Assembly: GCF_017814975.1 (NCBI RefSeq)
Contig: NZ_JAGIQA010000007.1
Span: forward strand, 62,001-126,000
Source: Cupriavidus consociatus
GTDB taxonomy: Bacteria; Pseudomonadota; Gammaproteobacteria; Burkholderiales; Burkholderiaceae
Reading direction: 5' to 3'
Length of the DNA: 64,000 nucleotides
In this document: positions 9,125-17,061 of the stretch, piece after piece
How the letters are laid out: the number at the start of each line of letters is the position of its first letter
How positions within the stretch are numbered: the stretch's first letter is position 1
Program-made: the position numbers and the translations under genes
Notes under the pieces: generated by a model
Told to the model about the DNA's origin: nothing
What the model saw: only the letters and a program-made list of their open reading frames with translations
Database searches by the model: none

Positions 9125-10225
9125 ATGAAGCCAGAATGGTCCTGCCTGAAGGACGTCACCATCATCGATGCCAGCCAGCTGCTGCCCGGCCCGCATGCCT
9201 GCAGCCTGCTGCGCCAGTTGGGAGCCGATGTGATCAAGGTGGAGCAGCCCGGCAGCGGCGACTCCATCCGCCAGCTCGGTCCGTCGGCGTATGCGCAGTT
9301 CAACCGCGGCAAACGCTCCGTAGCGCTCGATCTCAAGACCGAGGCCGGCCGCGAAGCCTTCCTTGAACTGGCCCGGAATGCCGACGCCGTGGTGGAAGGC
9401 TTCCGCCCGGGGGTCATGAAACGGCTGGGACTCGACTACGCGGCATTGGCCGCCGTCAATCCGGCCATCGTGCTGTGCTCGGTCTCCGGCTTCGGCCAGA
9501 CCGGCCCTTACGCCAGCCATGCGGGGCATGACCTCAACTACCTCGCACTGGCCGGCTACTGGGCGACGCCGGTGCAGGTGCACGACAAGGTCTCGCGCCC
9601 GCGCGTGCGGGTATCCGACTACGCGGCGTCGGGCTATGCCGCGTTGTCGCTGGCCGTTGCCATCATGAGCGCTCGGCAGCACGGACGCGGGCAGCATCTG
9701 GACGTGTCGATCCACGACGCCATCCTGTCGTGGACCGCCCACGGCGCCTGGGCCGCGCGCGGGCACGAAGCCGCGCCGCGGGAATCGCCGACGGTGATGC
9801 CGGAGAACGATCTGTTCGAGACGCGCGACGGGCGACATCTGGCGATGGGAATTCTGGAGAACAAGTTCTGGCTTAACCTGGGCGAGGCGCTGGGGAATGA
9901 GTTTCCGGCGCTGCGCGACCCACGCTTTGCCACGCGGGCGGGGCGCTATGGGCAAAAGCTGGCGGTCAATGACCTGCTTGCGGCGGTCTTTCTTACCCGT
10001 GATCTGGCAGAGTGGGAGGCATTCTTCGGGCCCCTGGATATACCGTTTTCGCCTGTGCTTGGGGCGGCGGAATTGTTTGAGGATGCGCACGTGCAGGCGC
10101 GCGGGGTGGTGCGGCGCCCGGCAGGAGAAGCTGGGATTGCGGTGGACTTCCCGGTCAGGTTCTCTTTAGGATTGCCAACGGGGGAGGACTTTGTGGCCGC
10201 TGTTGGAAAAGGGGCTGCGGGCTAA
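9125..10225 (+). CDS. CaiB/BaiF family protein, alpha-methylacyl-CoA racemase-like
   Basis: A 366-residue family III CoA-transferase-fold protein. The active-site sequence is SHAGHDLNYLALAGYW with His132 and Asp136. This matches the GHD-NYLAL signature of alpha-methylacyl-CoA racemases better than the YDxxxQA signature of true CoA-transferases such as the 803 gene. If so, it would interconvert the C2 epimers of a 2-methyl-branched acyl-CoA before oxidation, which would hint at a branched substrate for the operon; that is inference. It is the last gene of the 5270-10225 operon, 28 bases after the Bug gene. Its 3' end is slightly less GC-rich than its 5' end. Confidence 0.85.
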   Translation: MKPEWSCLKDVTIIDASQLLPGPHACSLLRQLGADVIKVEQPGSGDSIRQLGPSAYAQFNRGKRSVALDLKTEAGREAFLELARNADAVVEGFRPGVMKRLGLDYAALAAVNPAIVLCSVSGFGQTGPYASHAGHDLNYLALAGYWATPVQVHDKVSRPRVRVSDYAASGYAALSLAVAIMSARQHGRGQHLDVSIHDAILSWTAHGAWAARGHEAAPRESPTVMPENDLFETRDGRHLAMGILENKFWLNLGEALGNEFPALRDPRFATRAGRYGQKLAVNDLLAAVFLTRDLAEWEAFFGPLDIPFSPVLGAAELFEDAHVQARGVVRRPAGEAGIAVDFPVRFSLGLPTGEDFVAAVGKGAAG

Positions 10226-10321
10226 GAAGTTCTCGAGGCGACAAAAAGGTATCTTTTTAATCACTTCCCTCTGCGCGCAGAGCCGGCCAACCCCATCAAT
10301 TAGCAAGAATTATTCTCTAGC

Positions 10322-10353
10322 TATAATTATTGGGATTCCATAATTTCCAATAA
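10322..10353 (+). promoter_or_regulatory. AT-rich promoter with inverted repeat before the AAA ATPase
   Basis: The 135-base gap before the ATPase gene is conspicuously AT-rich for this window. A perfect TATAAT lies at 10322-10327. A 7-base inverted repeat, TTATTGG (10327-10333) and CCAATAA (10347-10353), overlaps its downstream side and could be an operator. The -35 is weak (ATTAGC at 17-base spacing). The element ends eight bases before the ATG, so a regulator bound here would cover the start region. Confidence 0.5.
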
Positions 10354-10360
10354 GTGCGCC

Positions 10361-11524
10361 ATGACACACATCTATCGTCGGCCGGCCCTTGCGAACCAGA
10401 TGGCGCAGCAGTTGCTCCGCCCCAGCGTACTGGACGAAGGGCTACGGTCGGGCTTGTTCCTGTCCGGTTTACGGCGCACGGGGAAAACGACGTTTCTTAT
10501 CAACGACCTCGTCCCTGCCCTGGAGGCCGAGGGTGCGATCGTCATCTACGTCGATCTCTGGAGCGATACGCAACGCAGCCCAGCGTCCCTCATCCTTGCC
10601 GCGGTAAAGAAGACGCTTGCCGAGCTGGAGCAGCCGGGCTCAGCGGCCCTCAGGCAGCTCAAGCGGGTGTCGGGTGCCGACTTTGGCGCCTTTGGCCTCA
10701 AGTTCGTGTTCAAGCTGGAGAGCGTTGGCGAGCCCGGCGGCGCCACGCTGGCCCAGGCCCTTGCCGAAGTCATCGACAAGGCCAGAACCAACGTGGTCCT
10801 GATCGTGGACGAGGTCCAGCATGCCATTACCTCCGAGGAGGGCAATCGCATGCTCCTGGCCCTCAAGGCCGCCCGCGATGCCGTCAATCCGCGCCCCAAT
10901 ACGCCAGGCTACTTCATCTTTGTAGGCACCGGCTCGCACCGTGCGCTGGTTGGCGAACTGACTGCGCGCCGCAACCAGGCCTTCGCAGGCGCCACCTCCG
11001 TCTCCTATCCCGTGCTCGGAGAAGACTACGTCGCTCATCTGCTGGAACGCTTGTCGGCAGAAGAATTCAGCGCCCGACCATCGCTGGACGTTGCCGTGCA
11101 GGCGTTCCGCGCACTGGGCAACCGGCCGGAAGAGATGATCAAAGCCTTGCGGCAACTGCATTTCCATTTGCCTTCCGGAAGCAATCCGGACGAGCACTTG
11201 CCGGTCATCGCCAACACGCTTCGCTCGACTGCCGCCGATCTTGAACTGATGAAGCTCGAGCAACTGGGCGGATTGGCTATCGCAATTTTCGATCGCATTG
11301 CATGCGCTGAAGGTGATGCCCGCGGCCTGTTTTCAGCCGAGTCCGCCGCTGCCTACTCCGCCGCGCTGGGACGTGAAGTCCGTATCGAGGAAGCGCAGCC
11401 TGTGGTCAATGAGATGATGGCGACCAACCTGATCATGCGCAAAGGGCATGGGGTTTATGGCGTGACTGACCCCTTTGTGCAGGAGATCTGGCTGGAGCGC
11501 AAGTCGCTTGAAGGCAAGCTGTAG
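10361..11524 (+). CDS. Orphan AAA-type ATPase
   Basis: A 387-residue P-loop ATPase. Walker A is GLRRTGKTTFL (residues 36-46), Walker B is VVLIVDEVQHA with Asp150-Glu151, and a sensor-like FVGTGSHRAL lies near residue 185. The N-terminal motif RRPALANQMAQQLL and the C-terminal winged-helix-like part resemble archaeal-type/AAA_16 ATPases that occur as single genes or next to toxin- or defence-like partners. No such partner is present: the upstream gene is metabolic and the downstream racemase starts 132 bases on. Its promoter is AT-rich, which may mark transfer. Biological role unknown. Confidence 0.8.
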   Translation: MTHIYRRPALANQMAQQLLRPSVLDEGLRSGLFLSGLRRTGKTTFLINDLVPALEAEGAIVIYVDLWSDTQRSPASLILAAVKKTLAELEQPGSAALRQLKRVSGADFGAFGLKFVFKLESVGEPGGATLAQALAEVIDKARTNVVLIVDEVQHAITSEEGNRMLLALKAARDAVNPRPNTPGYFIFVGTGSHRALVGELTARRNQAFAGATSVSYPVLGEDYVAHLLERLSAEEFSARPSLDVAVQAFRALGNRPEEMIKALRQLHFHLPSGSNPDEHLPVIANTLRSTAADLELMKLEQLGGLAIAIFDRIACAEGDARGLFSAESAAAYSAALGREVRIEEAQPVVNEMMATNLIMRKGHGVYGVTDPFVQEIWLERKSLEGKL

Positions 11525-11656
11525 CGGGCGGCGAGATAGCCGCTGCCTTTCAGACACTGGCCGGGTGGAAATCCGCAGAACTGTTCCTGTCCGCTACCCC
11601 CCTTCCCTGCTACTTTTCTCCAAATCAAAGGGCCAGTTGCGCAAAGGGAGTACAGC

Positions 11657-12349
11657 ATGAAGACCATCGGACTTATCGGCGGCATGAGCTGGGAGTCATC
11701 CGCCGAGTACTACCGGGTGATCAACCAGGGCATGAAAGCTCGGCTCGGTGGGCACAACAACGCCCGCAGCCTCATGGCCACCGTCTGCTTCGAAGAGATC
11801 AAGGCATTGCAGCACGCTGAGCAATGGGATGAGCTGGGCCGGCTTATGCAGCAGGCCGCGCGGCAGGTCGAGGCCGGCGGTGCAGATTTCGTGCTGCTCT
11901 GTACCAACACCATGCATCGGGTAGCGCCGGCAATCGAGTCAGTGCTAAACGTGCCCTTCATCCATATCGTCGACCCGACGGCGCAGGCATTGCGCCACGC
12001 CGGCATCCGACGCGTCGGCTTGCTCGGCACGCGCTTCACGATGGAGCAGGATTTTCACCGCGGGCGGATGCGCGAACTGCATGGCATCGACGTGGTGGTG
12101 CCGGAGCAGGCGGACCGTGACCGGGTACACGATGTGATCTATGAAGAGTTATGCCACGGCATCGTGCGGGATGAGGCAAGAGCCGAATACCAGCACATCG
12201 TCGCCGCGCTCGCGGGGCAGGGCGCCGAAGGCGTGATCCTCGGCTGCACGGAAATCACGCTGCTGCTCGAGCAGGGTGATGTGGCGCTGCCGGTGTTCGA
12301 TACCACGGCGCTGCATGCGCAGGCGGCGGTAACGCTGGCGCTCGGCTGA
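11657..12349 (+). CDS. Aspartate/glutamate racemase family protein
   Basis: A 230-residue PLP-independent racemase of the Asp/Glu/hydantoin family. The two catalytic cysteines are Cys82 in LLCTNTMH and Cys197 in ILGCTEITLLL, and the N-terminal GLIGGMSWESSAEYYR is the aspartate racemase signature. Length and both cysteines are normal, so it should be active, interconverting D- and L-aspartate or a related amino acid in the cytoplasm. AAGGGAG precedes the ATG. It stands alone and is not obviously linked to the upstream ATPase. Confidence 0.9.
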   Translation: MKTIGLIGGMSWESSAEYYRVINQGMKARLGGHNNARSLMATVCFEEIKALQHAEQWDELGRLMQQAARQVEAGGADFVLLCTNTMHRVAPAIESVLNVPFIHIVDPTAQALRHAGIRRVGLLGTRFTMEQDFHRGRMRELHGIDVVVPEQADRDRVHDVIYEELCHGIVRDEARAEYQHIVAALAGQGAEGVILGCTEITLLLEQGDVALPVFDTTALHAQAAVTLALG

Positions 12350-12861
12350 GCTGTTGTTCCCTTCTTTTGGCAATCTCTGAAGCACTGGCGGCCTGCGTGA
12401 GCCCTCCACGCTTGCCGCGCCAAACCTAGCCGTACCTCCCTCCCCGCTCGCCTGTACCATTTTCAGGACTCAGCGATTTCCCAGGAAACCGCGTTCCTGC
12501 AAGCTTCGCTTTCCCAACTGGAATGCGACGACTCTTATCGCCTTTGATGTCTCATCCAGGAAATTCTGGCTTCGTCTCCGGCGCGCCGGTGACCGGGCGT
12601 GGAAACCCGAGCAATTGACGCGAACACTTAGTGAGGTGTCAGGCACGCACAAGAAGCCCTTCCTCGGGGCATTCGCGCACGCCGGAGGCGCTGCGGTTGA
12701 TGCGGCTGCTCAAGCGGTCGACCCGAACGGGATTCTTCCGGGGCGGGTGATTGGCGTGGAGTGACAAGCTTCATGTCACGCCTCAAGCCTTGAAATTTCC
12801 CATTTAGGTGCTCCCTCTCCCGCAAGCGGGAGAGGGGAGAAAACCGAGCGGCTTGGCGTAG
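12350..12861. other. 512-base stretch without a supportable gene
   Basis: No start-codon-bearing gene is credible between the racemase and the transporter gene. The plus-strand frame ending at the TGA at 12762-12764 stays open from about 12470, roughly 98 codons, but has no usable start or ribosome site (it includes KPFLGAFAHAGGAA). Two hairpins follow it. This could be a decayed gene or a dispersed extragenic repeat; I cannot decide without comparing other copies in the genome. Confidence 0.5.
12761..12836. repeat. Two intergenic hairpins downstream of the gentisate operon
   Basis: The first hairpin is GTGACA (12761-12766) paired with TGTCAC (12774-12779) over a 7-base loop. The second is a perfect 11-base stem, CCCTCTCCCGC (12813-12823) with GCGGGAGAGGG (12826-12836), separated by AA. 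The second lies 26 bases beyond the stop of the minus-strand transporter gene, so it may end that operon, but there is no T-run on that strand. It also resembles the short GC-rich palindromes often repeated in betaproteobacterial intergenic DNA. Confidence 0.55.
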
Positions 12862-14202
12862 TCAAACCGCCAGCCGCCCCGCCACCCTCTCCCGCCTGAC
12901 CACTCCCAGCGAGAACATCGACACCCCCGCGATCAGCGCCGGGATGCCGACCAGCACGAACAGCGCCGGCATCCCCAGCCCCATCGACAGCATTGTCGCG
13001 CCACCCATGGACCCGACCACGGAACCGATGCGTCCCACTCCGTTGGCCCAGCTCACGCCGGTGGCACGGCAATCCGTCGGATAGAAGCTGGCTGACAGCG
13101 CGTTGGCCCCCACCTGTGAACCCGAAATACAGAACCCCGCCAGGAACACCGCAATGCCTGCTGCAACCGGCTCGGACGCAAAACTGCCCACCGCCGCGAT
13201 GCACACCGCCGCCAGCGAATAGCTGGAAGCCAGCACGTAGTGCGGATTGATCCGGTCCATCAGCCAGCCCAGCGCGATGGCGCCCACGGTGCCGCCGACC
13301 TGGAACATGGTGGTCACCAGTGCCGCCGTGCGCAGCGAATGCCCGGTGCTGCGCAGCAGCGTCGGCAACCAGCTCGACAGCAGGTAGATCACCAGCAGGC
13401 TCATGAAGAACGTCAGCCAGAACAGCAGCGTGCCGCGCAGCAGCTCGGCGCGGAACAGGTGCCGCACCGGCGAGGTGGTAGCGCGCTGCTCGCTGACCGC
13501 GAAGGTGGCGCTGCGCAGGTCTTCATGCGGGGCGATCTTCTGCAGCGTGGCGACGATGCGCTCGCGCGACTTGCCGGTCATCATCAGGTAGCGCACCGAT
13601 TCCGGCAGCATCCACACCAGCGCCACCGCCAGCAGCAGCGGCAGCACGCCGCCGGCCACCAGCACCGAGCGCCAGCCAAAGGCGTCGATCAGCCCGGCCG
13701 AGGCCAGGCCGCCGAAGGCGGAGCCCAGCGTGAAGCCACAGAACATGGTGGTGACCAGGAAGGAGCGGCGCTTGTCCGGGCAGAACTCGGAGGTCAGCGT
13801 GATCGCGTTGGGCATGGCGCCCCCCAGGCCCAGGCCGGTCAGGAAGCGCAGCAGCACCAGGGTCCACAGGTCATTCGACCACGCCGAAGCCAGGCTCGCC
13901 GCGCCAAAGAACAGCACCGACAGCACCAGCACGCCCTTGCGGCCGAACCGGTCGGCCAGCGGGCCGAACAGGAAGGCGCCGGCCATCAAGCCGCCCAGCC
14001 CGGCGCCGAACAGCGGCGCAAGCTGTGCCGGCGTCAGCTGCCATTCCGCGCGGATGGCGGGCGCGATAAAGCCGATCGCGGCGGTATCGAAGCCGTCGAC
14101 GGCGACGATCAGGAAGCACAGTACGACGATGGTCACCTGGAACGCCGACAGCGGCTGGCGGTCGATGAACGCGGTGACGTTGAGCGGTTGGCTGGCAGGC
14201 AT
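12862..14202 (-). CDS. Aromatic acid:H+ symporter (AAHS) family MFS transporter
   Basis: A 446-residue major facilitator with twelve predicted membrane segments, imported-substrate type AAHS (PcaK/BenK/GenK-like). The TM1 signature VDGFDTAAIGFIAPAIRAEW carries the essential acidic residues of this family, and LADRFGRKGVLVLS is the loop 2-3 motif. It is the last gene of the minus-strand gentisate operon, 111 bases after the hydroxylase gene, so 3-hydroxybenzoate or gentisate is the probable substrate. The start follows AGGAGGAGA on the coding strand. A small GC-rich hairpin (14285-14306) lies between it and the hydroxylase. Confidence 0.9.
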   Translation of the reverse strand: MPASQPLNVTAFIDRQPLSAFQVTIVVLCFLIVAVDGFDTAAIGFIAPAIRAEWQLTPAQLAPLFGAGLGGLMAGAFLFGPLADRFGRKGVLVLSVLFFGAASLASAWSNDLWTLVLLRFLTGLGLGGAMPNAITLTSEFCPDKRRSFLVTTMFCGFTLGSAFGGLASAGLIDAFGWRSVLVAGGVLPLLLAVALVWMLPESVRYLMMTGKSRERIVATLQKIAPHEDLRSATFAVSEQRATTSPVRHLFRAELLRGTLLFWLTFFMSLLVIYLLSSWLPTLLRSTGHSLRTAALVTTMFQVGGTVGAIALGWLMDRINPHYVLASSYSLAAVCIAAVGSFASEPVAAGIAVFLAGFCISGSQVGANALSASFYPTDCRATGVSWANGVGRIGSVVGSMGGATMLSMGLGMPALFVLVGIPALIAGVSMFSLGVVRRERVAGRLAV

Positions 14203-14313
14203 GGTGTCTCCTCCTTGTTGCCAGGATCAGGGGCGAGAGAGGGCCGGCGGCTTCGTCGGCCGCCAGCTCGCTGTCAGGGTTTTCAGCGCGGGAAGAAAGC
14301 CGCGCTCAGTGAT

Positions 14314-15552
14314 TTACAGCCAGGGCGTGGGGCTCAGGCATTTGTCGGCGCGCCAGCCGTGCAGCCACTGCAGCGCGTCGTAGAACTGGGACTGGCTGCG
14401 GCCGGTCCACAGGCTGTTGCGCACCAGGCGGTCGACGCCCCTGGCGTGGTAGACACGGCCCATGTCGCGCGCGGCATAGAGCACGCGCGCGGTGCGCGGG
14501 ATGCGTGCCTGCTCGTACAGCTTGAAGGCCGCTGCGTAGTCGCCATCCGCGGCTTTCACCGCCGCGCCGAGCGTCACGGCATCTTCCAGCGCCTGGCAGG
14601 CGCCCTGCGCCACGTACTGGGTCATCGGGTGGGCGGCATCGCCGAGGATGGTGGCGCGGCCGAAGCTCCAGCGCTCGACCGGGTCTCGGTCGGCGGTGGC
14701 CCAGCGCTTCCAGGAGGTCGGGCGGTCCAGCATCTGGTGCGGCAGCGGGTGGATGCCCTCGAAGTACGACAGCACTTCTTCCTTGCTGCCGTCGCGCACG
14801 CCCCAGGTTTCCTGTTCGCGGCTGTGGAAGGTCACCACCAGGTTGTACTGCTGGCCGCCACGCAACGGGTAATGCACCAGGTGGCAGTTCGGGCCGGCCC
14901 ATACCACCGGGGCGTTGACCTGCAGGTCTCGCGGCATATTGGCCACGTCGACCACCGCGCGGTAGACCACGTGGCCGGTCACGCGCGCTTCGTCGCCGAT
15001 CAGCGCCTGGCGGATCGCGGACTTGACGCCGTCGCAGCCGATCACCGCATCGCCGCGGTGGTGTTCGCCATGCTGGTCGATGACGGTCACGCCGTTGTCG
15101 TCCTGCAGCAGTTGCTCCACGCGCGTGCTGGTGCGGAAGGTGATGAGCGGATGATCCTGCACCGCTTCCAGGATCGACAGGTGGATGTCGGCGCGGTGGA
15201 TCACCGCATAAGGGTTGCCGAAGCGCTCGCGGTACGCCTGCCCGACATCGACTTGCGCGATGACGCTGGTGTCGATGGCGTCGCGCAGGCTGAGGTAGTC
15301 GGTAAAGACCGCGCGGCCGCGCGCGGCCTCGCCCACGCCCAGCGCATCGAGCGCGGCGAAGGCGTTGGCGGCCAGCTGGATGCCGGCGCCGATCTCGCCG
15401 ATCTGCTCGGCCTGTTCCAGCAGTTCGATGCGGATGCCCTGGCGTGCCAGCGCCAGCGCCGCGGCCAGGCCACCGATGCCGCCGCCGATGATGAGGACCT
15501 TGCCGGTCGCGTTGTTGGTCGCGTTGTGGGTCGCGTTGTGGGTGCTGCTCAT
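14314..15552 (-). CDS. 3-hydroxybenzoate 6-monooxygenase
   Basis: A 412-residue single-component FAD aromatic hydroxylase. The FAD dinucleotide site is VLIIGGGIGGLAAALALA (residues 19-36) and the second FAD motif is ILGDAAHPMTQYVAQGA (around residue 300). Neighbours define the reaction: with gentisate dioxygenase and the two following enzymes, para-hydroxylation of 3-hydroxybenzoate to gentisate fits best; salicylate 5- or 1-hydroxylation is the alternative. ATG 15552 was chosen over a longer reading because CAGGAGA precedes it and the family begins there. The extreme N-terminus is a THNATHNATNNAT repeat encoded by a 12-base tandem repeat, absent from the conserved fold. Confidence 0.88.
   Translation of the reverse strand: MSSTHNATHNATNNATGKVLIIGGGIGGLAAALALARQGIRIELLEQAEQIGEIGAGIQLAANAFAALDALGVGEAARGRAVFTDYLSLRDAIDTSVIAQVDVGQAYRERFGNPYAVIHRADIHLSILEAVQDHPLITFRTSTRVEQLLQDDNGVTVIDQHGEHHRGDAVIGCDGVKSAIRQALIGDEARVTGHVVYRAVVDVANMPRDLQVNAPVVWAGPNCHLVHYPLRGGQQYNLVVTFHSREQETWGVRDGSKEEVLSYFEGIHPLPHQMLDRPTSWKRWATADRDPVERWSFGRATILGDAAHPMTQYVAQGACQALEDAVTLGAAVKAADGDYAAAFKLYEQARIPRTARVLYAARDMGRVYHARGVDRLVRNSLWTGRSQSQFYDALQWLHGWRADKCLSPTPWL
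15505..15540 (-). repeat. 12-base tandem repeat (3 units) at the hydroxylase N-terminus
   Basis: Three adjacent copies of GGTCGCGTTGTG (plus-strand spelling, one mismatch in the first copy) occupy 15505-15540. Because the unit is a multiple of three it adds Asn-Ala-Thr-His blocks without shifting the frame. It lies just before the FAD-binding glycine motif of the 3-hydroxybenzoate hydroxylase. Confidence 0.8.
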
Positions 15553-15580
15553 GTCAGTCTCCTGGCCTGCGCCGCTGGCG

Positions 15581-16222
15581 TCAGGCGGTGTAGTCTGGCT
15601 GGCGCGCGGGCGCAGCCTGGGCGAAGGCGGGATGGGCGCTGGCGTGGGCGTAGACGGCCATCGCGCGCTCGTAGCGGCCCAGGTCGCAGCCCATTCGCAA
15701 GGCGTTGGCCACCTGCGGCACCAGCGCGACGTCCGCCAGCGTTGGTGCATCGCCGAAGCACCAGTTGCCGTGGCCCTGGCGCGCCAGCAGCCGCTCGACG
15801 CCGGCCATGCCTTCGTCGATCCAGTGGCGGTACCAGGCGTCCTTCTGCCCAGGCGTGACCTTCAGCGTGTCCTGCAGGTAGCGCAGCACGCGCAGGTTGT
15901 TGACCGGGTGGATATCGCAGCCGATCAGCATCGACAGCTCCAGCACGCGTGCGCGCTGCACAGGATCCTGAGGCAGCAGGCGCGGCTCGGGATGGCGCGC
16001 GTCCAGGTAATCGATGATCGCCAACGACTGGCCCAGCGTGAAGTCGCCATCGACCAGCGCGGGCACGGAAGCGGACGGATTGATGCCGTCGACATATTCC
16101 GCCACGCGGTGCTGGCCGGTGCGGATATTGACGCCCAGGTAGTCATACGGCAGGCCCTTGAGGGCCAGCGCGATGCGCACGCGATAGGACGTCGAGCTGT
16201 TGAAGAAACTGTAGAGCTGCAT
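15581..16222 (-). CDS. nagL: Maleylpyruvate isomerase (zeta-class GST)
   Basis: A 213-residue zeta-class glutathione transferase. The N-terminal glutathione site NSSTSYRVRIALALKG (residues 8-23) carries the SSxSxRVR signature of maleylacetoacetate/maleylpyruvate isomerases, and the SVPALVDGDFTLGQS thioredoxin-fold motif follows. In this operon it should convert maleylpyruvate, produced by gentisate dioxygenase, to fumarylpyruvate, with glutathione as cofactor. The order dioxygenase, hydrolase, isomerase, hydroxylase on one strand with gaps under 110 bases supports that over a tyrosine-pathway role, since no homogentisate genes are nearby. Confidence 0.9.
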   Translation of the reverse strand: MQLYSFFNSSTSYRVRIALALKGLPYDYLGVNIRTGQHRVAEYVDGINPSASVPALVDGDFTLGQSLAIIDYLDARHPEPRLLPQDPVQRARVLELSMLIGCDIHPVNNLRVLRYLQDTLKVTPGQKDAWYRHWIDEGMAGVERLLARQGHGNWCFGDAPTLADVALVPQVANALRMGCDLGRYERAMAVYAHASAHPAFAQAAPARQPDYTA

Positions 16223-16257
16223 GGTCGGATTGCCTGTGTGCTGTACCTGCGGCTGGA

Positions 16258-16956
16258 TCAGACCACGCGCACGGTCAGTTCGCCCAGGCCGTCGACGCCG
16301 GTGACCATGGTGTCGCCGGCCTTGACCGCGCCCACGCCTTCAGGGGTGCCCGTGAAGATGACGTCGCCCGGCTCCAGGCGGAAGAACTGCGACAGGTAGG
16401 CCACCGTCTCGGCGACCGACCAGATCAGGTGTGCCACGGTGCTGCGCTGTTTGGTCTCGCCGTTGACCGTCAGCCAGAGGCCGGCCTGCTGCGGGTGGCC
16501 AATGTCGCTGGCGCGGTGGATCGGGCCGACCGGCGCCGAGGCGTCGAAGGCCTTGCCGATTTCCCAGGGACGGCCCATCTCGCGCATCTTCATCTGCAGG
16601 TCGCGACGGGTCATGTCGAGGCCGACGGCGTAGCCCCACACGTGCTCGAGCGCCTGCTCGACGGGGATGTCCGAGCCGCCCTTGCCGATCACGGCCACCA
16701 GCTCGGCCTCGTAGTGGTAGTTCTGGGTCTGCGCCGGATAGGGCAGGTCGAGCGTGGTGCCGGCCTGCATCGGGACGATGGCATCGGCCGGCTTGCAGAA
16801 GAAGAACGGCGGCTCGCGGTCGGGATCGAAGCCCATTTCGCGGGCGTGGGCGGCGTAGTTGCGGCCGACGCAGTAGACGCGGCGCACGGCGAACTGGTCA
16901 TCGCTACCGGCAACGGGGATGGCAACGGTGGCGGGGGGCGTGAAGACGTAGGACAT
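16258..16956 (-). CDS. nagK: Fumarylpyruvate hydrolase (FAH family)
   Basis: A 232-residue fumarylacetoacetate hydrolase-fold enzyme that should split fumarylpyruvate into fumarate and pyruvate. The divalent-metal site is visible as Glu83 and Glu85 in YHYEAELVAVIGKGG and Asp114 in AVGLDMTRRDLQ; CVGRNYAAHAREMG near residue 29 is the family N-terminal motif. I prefer ATG 16956, with GGAAG eight bases upstream, over a TTG two codons earlier. It is 35 bases upstream of the isomerase gene and just downstream of gentisate dioxygenase, the standard nag/gen arrangement. Confidence 0.92.
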   Translation of the reverse strand: MSYVFTPPATVAIPVAGSDDQFAVRRVYCVGRNYAAHAREMGFDPDREPPFFFCKPADAIVPMQAGTTLDLPYPAQTQNYHYEAELVAVIGKGGSDIPVEQALEHVWGYAVGLDMTRRDLQMKMREMGRPWEIGKAFDASAPVGPIHRASDIGHPQQAGLWLTVNGETKQRSTVAHLIWSVAETVAYLSQFFRLEPGDVIFTGTPEGVGAVKAGDTMVTGVDGLGELTVRVV

Positions 16957-17061
16957 GGTCAAGGCTTCCAGGGATTTGTCATGTGAGCGCCGGCCCGGCG
17001 GTGCCGGCCGGCACCGCGCGCGGCGGCTGTTGTCAGGGGTTGGCGGGCTCAGGTGCGCGAC

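Noticed and set aside
6991-9417. An 808-codon minus-strand open frame
   Set aside because: It is antisense to the acyl-CoA dehydrogenase and Bug genes and carries no recognisable domain.
12350-12861. Small minus-strand genes in the gap (about 60-65 codons each)
   Set aside because: They overlap the hairpins, lack ribosome sites, and are rich in Arg/Pro as expected from random GC-rich sequence.
13240-15858. A very long plus-strand open frame (872 codons) opposite the transporter and hydroxylase genes
   Set aside because: It is the antisense of two well-supported genes, has His/Gln/Arg-rich low-complexity content typical of GC-rich shadow frames, and no ribosome site or domain.
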